Source of the DNA: an uncultured Megasphaera sp. | GTDB taxonomy: Bacteria > Bacillota > Negativicutes > Veillonellales > Megasphaeraceae | NCBI RefSeq assembly: GCF_900539295.1 | Contig: NZ_UQBH01000003.1 | Span: 1-64,000 of the forward strand | Direction: 5' to 3' | DNA length: 64,000 nucleotides | Shown: positions 61,650 to 64,000 of the stretch, piece after piece | How positions within the stretch are numbered: position 1 is the first letter of the stretch | Layout: every line of letters starts with the position of its first letter | Program-made: the position numbers and the translations under genes | Notes under the pieces: generated by a model | Databases searched by the model: none | What the model was told of the DNA's origin: nothing | What the model saw: only the letters and a program-made list of their open reading frames with translations

Positions 61650-61691
61650 AAAAATTCCTGTTTCAGGTATATCCTGAAACAGGAATTTTTT
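61650..61691. terminator. Bidirectional terminator between deacetylase and FliB-like gene
   Basis: A nearly perfect palindrome (AAAAATTCCTGTTTCAGG with its complement), T runs on both strands. Confidence 0.9.
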
Positions 61692-61704
61692 GATGGTCTC
61701 CGGC

Positions 61705-62589
61705 TTACAGCCGCCCTGTAAGGACTGCTTCTTGTAAAAGCCTTACGTTATCCATGTCGTATTCGATTTGCTCCGACCAGCGGCGCAGGGCTTCGGGAAG
61801 GTGGCCTGAGGCGACCGCCGTAAGGGCGATAAAGTCCGTATTGCGGCCGGCATATCGAGACAGAACTTCTAAGGAGCTGCCTGCAAAGGTTTCCAGCTGA
61901 CGGTAAAAGATGTAGTCGTATATCCTTTGGTATAAAGGGCGGTCCTTTCGGAGGGAAGCCTGTAAGCTCTCTTCCGTCGGCCTTTCTTTGGTTAAGGCCG
62001 TGAGGGAGGCCGTCCAAGCAGCGTCGATGGGTTCGGTTTCAGTGAGGACTGTCAACAATTGGTCCGTCCTCTTTTTTGACGTGTCAGGCCTATAGGTGAG
62101 GCTGTCTGCCTGCAGCGTATAGCCGAGGCTTGTCAGGATGTCCGATAAGGTCCAAGCGGCGGACGGATCGTCACTGTCTAAAAAATGAAGCGGTCCTTTT
62201 TCTTTTAAAAGGAGCTCGCAGGCGGCTTCACAGGCAAGACCGACGCCGCCGAGTTCTCTTTCCCGGCCGTCTTTGTCGGTCACGACCTCGAAGAAGCGGG
62301 GGTGGAGACGGCAGATTTGGCAAAGGAGGTCTTCGCCGCCTTCTCGGATGAGCCGGCAGAGTCCGTCTGTACGGAGGAAGGGACAGGCCTCATCTTTTGT
62401 CAGGATGAAGTGCCAGGCATCGTCGCCTTTTTCTATATGGCTGCGGATGGCCTCGCCTAAAGGACCTTGCAGTTCATGATAGTAAGCGGCGGTATCTTCG
62501 TCGATGTCGATTTCCCAGCCCCGACAGCAGGTATGTCTGCAGTCACCGGCTTTACAGCGGAAATCGGTATAAAAATAAGGAATAATCAA
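61705..62589 (-). CDS. FliB-like lysine N-methylase
   Basis: 294 residues, FliB family (flagellin lysine-N-methylase). Cys-rich N-terminus DFRCKAGDCRHTCCRGWEIDI and CPFLRTDGLCRLI, LLCQICRLHPRFFEV: the conserved Cys set likely binds an Fe-S cluster. No flagellar genes are seen in the window, and Megasphaera is non-motile as far as I know, so the target must be another protein. TTG 62589 is the start, with AAGGAAGG 7 nt upstream. Confidence 0.85.
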   Translation of the reverse strand: MIIPYFYTDFRCKAGDCRHTCCRGWEIDIDEDTAAYYHELQGPLGEAIRSHIEKGDDAWHFILTKDEACPFLRTDGLCRLIREGGEDLLCQICRLHPRFFEVVTDKDGRERELGGVGLACEAACELLLKEKGPLHFLDSDDPSAAWTLSDILTSLGYTLQADSLTYRPDTSKKRTDQLLTVLTETEPIDAAWTASLTALTKERPTEESLQASLRKDRPLYQRIYDYIFYRQLETFAGSSLEVLSRYAGRNTDFIALTAVASGHLPEALRRWSEQIEYDMDNVRLLQEAVLTGRL

Positions 62590-62621
62590 TGAATCGCCTT
62601 CCTTTATCGTGAGATGGGAAC

Positions 62622-62654
62622 AAAAAAGGAGCTGCCAAGAGTCAGCTCCTTTTT
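62622..62654 (-). terminator. Terminator of the UPF0173 hydrolase gene
   Basis: AAAAAAGGAGCTG pairs with CAGCTCCTTTTT; perfect stem placed after the stop of the minus-strand gene at 62658 (end of its transcript). Confidence 0.85.
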
Positions 62655-62657
62655 GCG

Positions 62658-63323
62658 TTAGAATTCATATGTCGTTCCCGGCTCTACGACCTGTACAGGG
62701 ATGTTGTACTTCGTTTCGGTTAACGTTTTGTACTCCTGCGGGTCGGCTTCGATGATCGGCCAGGTCTTGTAGTGGATGGGGATGACGAAATGGGGCTGCA
62801 CCCATAAGGCCGCCAGCGCCGCATCTTCCATACCCATGGTGAAGTTGTCGCCAATGGGCAGGATGGCACAATCGATTTGACCGAAGCGGTCGAGAATTTT
62901 CATATCTGAGAAGAGGCCGGTATCACCGGCAAAGTAAACGCGTTTGCCGCCGAATTCGACGATGACACCACAGGCCAGTCCGCCTGCAATGCCCGAACCG
63001 TGAAAGGCCGGAGTCAGTCGTACCCTACCGAAGGGGAAGGCTGCACTGCCGCCGACATGCATGGCATGGGCTTTACAGCCTGCATCAGCCGCCTTGTTGG
63101 CAATTTCAGCGGTACTGATAATCGTTGCGTCATTGGCCTTGGCAATCGCTTCAGCATCGCCGTAGTGGTCGCCGTGACCGTGGGTGATGATGATGTATTG
63201 ACAGGCAATGTCAGTAGGACTTACTTCTGTCCAGGGATTATCTGTAATGAACGGGTCAAAGAGAATCGTCGTAACGTCATCAGAAAGGGTGAATGCGGAA
63301 TGACCATAGTAGTTAAATTTCAT
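62658..63323 (-). CDS. UPF0173 metal-dependent hydrolase
   Basis: 221 residues, metallo-beta-lactamase fold. KFNYYGHSAFTLS, ITHGHGDHYGDA (HxHxDH zinc site), GGKRVYFAGDTGLFSDM and PIHYKTWPII. Members of the UPF0173 (YtkL) family have unknown substrates. ATG 63323 with AGAGG upstream. It follows the small hypothetical gene on the same strand with a 25-base gap. Confidence 0.93.
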   Translation of the reverse strand: MKFNYYGHSAFTLSDDVTTILFDPFITDNPWTEVSPTDIACQYIIITHGHGDHYGDAEAIAKANDATIISTAEIANKAADAGCKAHAMHVGGSAAFPFGRVRLTPAFHGSGIAGGLACGVIVEFGGKRVYFAGDTGLFSDMKILDRFGQIDCAILPIGDNFTMGMEDAALAALWVQPHFVIPIHYKTWPIIEADPQEYKTLTETKYNIPVQVVEPGTTYEF

Positions 63324-63348
63324 GATAGCCTCTGCTCCTAAAGACGAA

Positions 63349-63777
63349 TTAGTCTTTTTCCGTACTGTTCAAGCTCCATTTCTTCCATTCTTCGAGCCAG
63401 TCTTTAACGTGTTTCTGCGGGAGCGAACCACAGAAGGTGTTCTTCAAGGTTTCGCGGAGTTCGGCTTCTTTGGCGCCGAGAGGATAGACGTCCTTGTATT
63501 CGTCATAGACGTTCCAGAAGTCGCGCATATGCAGGTTTGCATAGGTTTCACCATAGATTTTGAAACAGGTATCGCATAAGGTGATGAAGACGGCTTCGTC
63601 GTTGTGCTGATTAGCGTCATCGAGGAAACAGCAGCGGGTGTAAAGATGCATGTTGCTGCCGAAGAGCTGACGCAGGTAATCGTAGACTTCGGAAACCATC
63701 TGGGGCTGCAGCTGCAGCAATCTACAGCCGGGAGCGAAATACATAGGATACTGAGCAATGTTGTCAAAATTGTCCAT
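63349..63777 (-). CDS. Small Cys-containing hypothetical protein
   Basis: 142 residues, soluble and mixed in composition; features YTRCCFLDDANQHNDEAVF, CDTCFKIYGE, and ETLKNTFCGSLPQKHVKDW. The paired Cys at CC and CDTC may bind metal, but I recognise no domain. ATG 63777 fits AGAGGTG on the minus strand; the frame extends upstream without another good start. It precedes the UPF0173 hydrolase gene on the same strand. Confidence 0.75.
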   Translation of the reverse strand: MDNFDNIAQYPMYFAPGCRLLQLQPQMVSEVYDYLRQLFGSNMHLYTRCCFLDDANQHNDEAVFITLCDTCFKIYGETYANLHMRDFWNVYDEYKDVYPLGAKEAELRETLKNTFCGSLPQKHVKDWLEEWKKWSLNSTEKD

Positions 63778-63884
63778 AAAAAGACACCTCTTTCTAAAAA
63801 ATTTACAGAAAAACTGTATTTCTATTAAATAATAACTATTATTCATAAGTGTACCATAAAAAAGTCATAAACGCAATGTTCCTC

Positions 63885-63913
63885 TTGTACTTCCTGTATA
63901 AATCCTGTACAAT
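63885..63913 (+). promoter_or_regulatory. Promoter of the TrmL-type gene
   Basis: TTGTAC (63885-63890), 17-nt spacer, TACAAT (63908-63913), 23 bases before ATG 63936. Confidence 0.7.
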
Positions 63914-63935
63914 ATCCATTGGAGAGTGATATAAC

Positions 63936-64000
63936 ATGCATATCGTAATGGTAGAGCCGGAAATTCCCGGCAATACGGGCAATGTCGCCCGATTGTGTGC
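63936..64000 (+). CDS. trmL: tRNA (cytidine34-2'-O)-methyltransferase TrmL, N-terminal part
   Basis: Only 21 full codons are in the window: MHIVMVEPEIPGNTGNVARLC. The pattern IVMVEPEIPGNTGNVAR is the start of TrmL/YibK SPOUT methyltransferases, which modify the wobble base of tRNA-Leu. GGAGAGTG precedes ATG 63936. The rest of the gene continues beyond the window. Confidence 0.88.
   Translation, partial: MHIVMVEPEIPGNTGNVARLC

Overview
The window looks like chromosome of a Gram-negative-walled Firmicute of the class Negativicutes, most likely Megasphaera (M. elsdenii or a close relative). Pointers are the 484-residue monomeric [FeFe]-hydrogenase (known from M. elsdenii), outer-membrane proteins with S-layer-homology (SLH) domains (an OmpM-type porin and a giant trimeric autotransporter), Firmicute-style hrcA-grpE-dnaK-dnaJ and rplU-prp-rpmA operons, and moderately GC-rich coding DNA with AT-rich promoters. 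I see no insertion sequence, prophage or CRISPR array.

Layout. 1-937: end of a tRNA-Val gene, two terminators and a long AT-rich leader. 938-14418: one very large trimeric autotransporter adhesin, split by a single-base frameshift near 4710-4714, with a YadA anchor and a C-terminal SLH motif. 14637-17255: a Tat-exported DUF362 protein, an AdhR/NmlR-like MerR regulator with its 19-bp-spacer promoter, an orphan HigA-like protein and OsmC. 17562-25912: heat-shock and translation-maintenance operon hrcA-grpE-dnaK-dnaJ-prmA-rsmE-mtaB-hinT plus a 42-residue membrane protein, starting at a degenerate CIRCE element. 26016-29035: yraN, comM/yifB and dprA. 30054-33365: small membrane protein, two HMA2-like proteins and a P1B-type ATPase. 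33617-36792: DUF2325-feoA-feoB-feoB-associated protein behind a Fur-box-like operator.

36944-50567: stand-alone UvrA paralogue; LysR regulator facing a flavodoxin/cyclophilin-like/lipoprotein/SDR operon; YbaK/ProX-type deacylase; pirin; secreted TPR and M15-like proteins; serine hydrolase; alanine racemase; aminotransferase. 50663-57556: lipid-linked oligosaccharide flippase, ABC-F protein, hydrogenase and SLH porin. 57865-64000: AMIN-amidase, rplU-prp-rpmA, a hypothetical protein, polysaccharide deacetylase, FliB-like methylase, UPF0173 hydrolase, a small hypothetical protein and the start of a TrmL-type tRNA methyltransferase.

The most interesting unit is 29961-36792. Two adjacent operons, each with a Fur-box-like sequence at its promoter, carry ferrous-iron uptake (Feo) and a P1B-type ATPase cluster. 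In that cluster the ATPase has Ser-Cys-Gly instead of Cys-Pro-Cys, and three HMA-like domains carry a Pro-(Gly/Ser)-Arg-x-Arg signature instead of CxxC. This resembles, from memory, ferrosome (fez) iron-storage loci; that assignment is inference.
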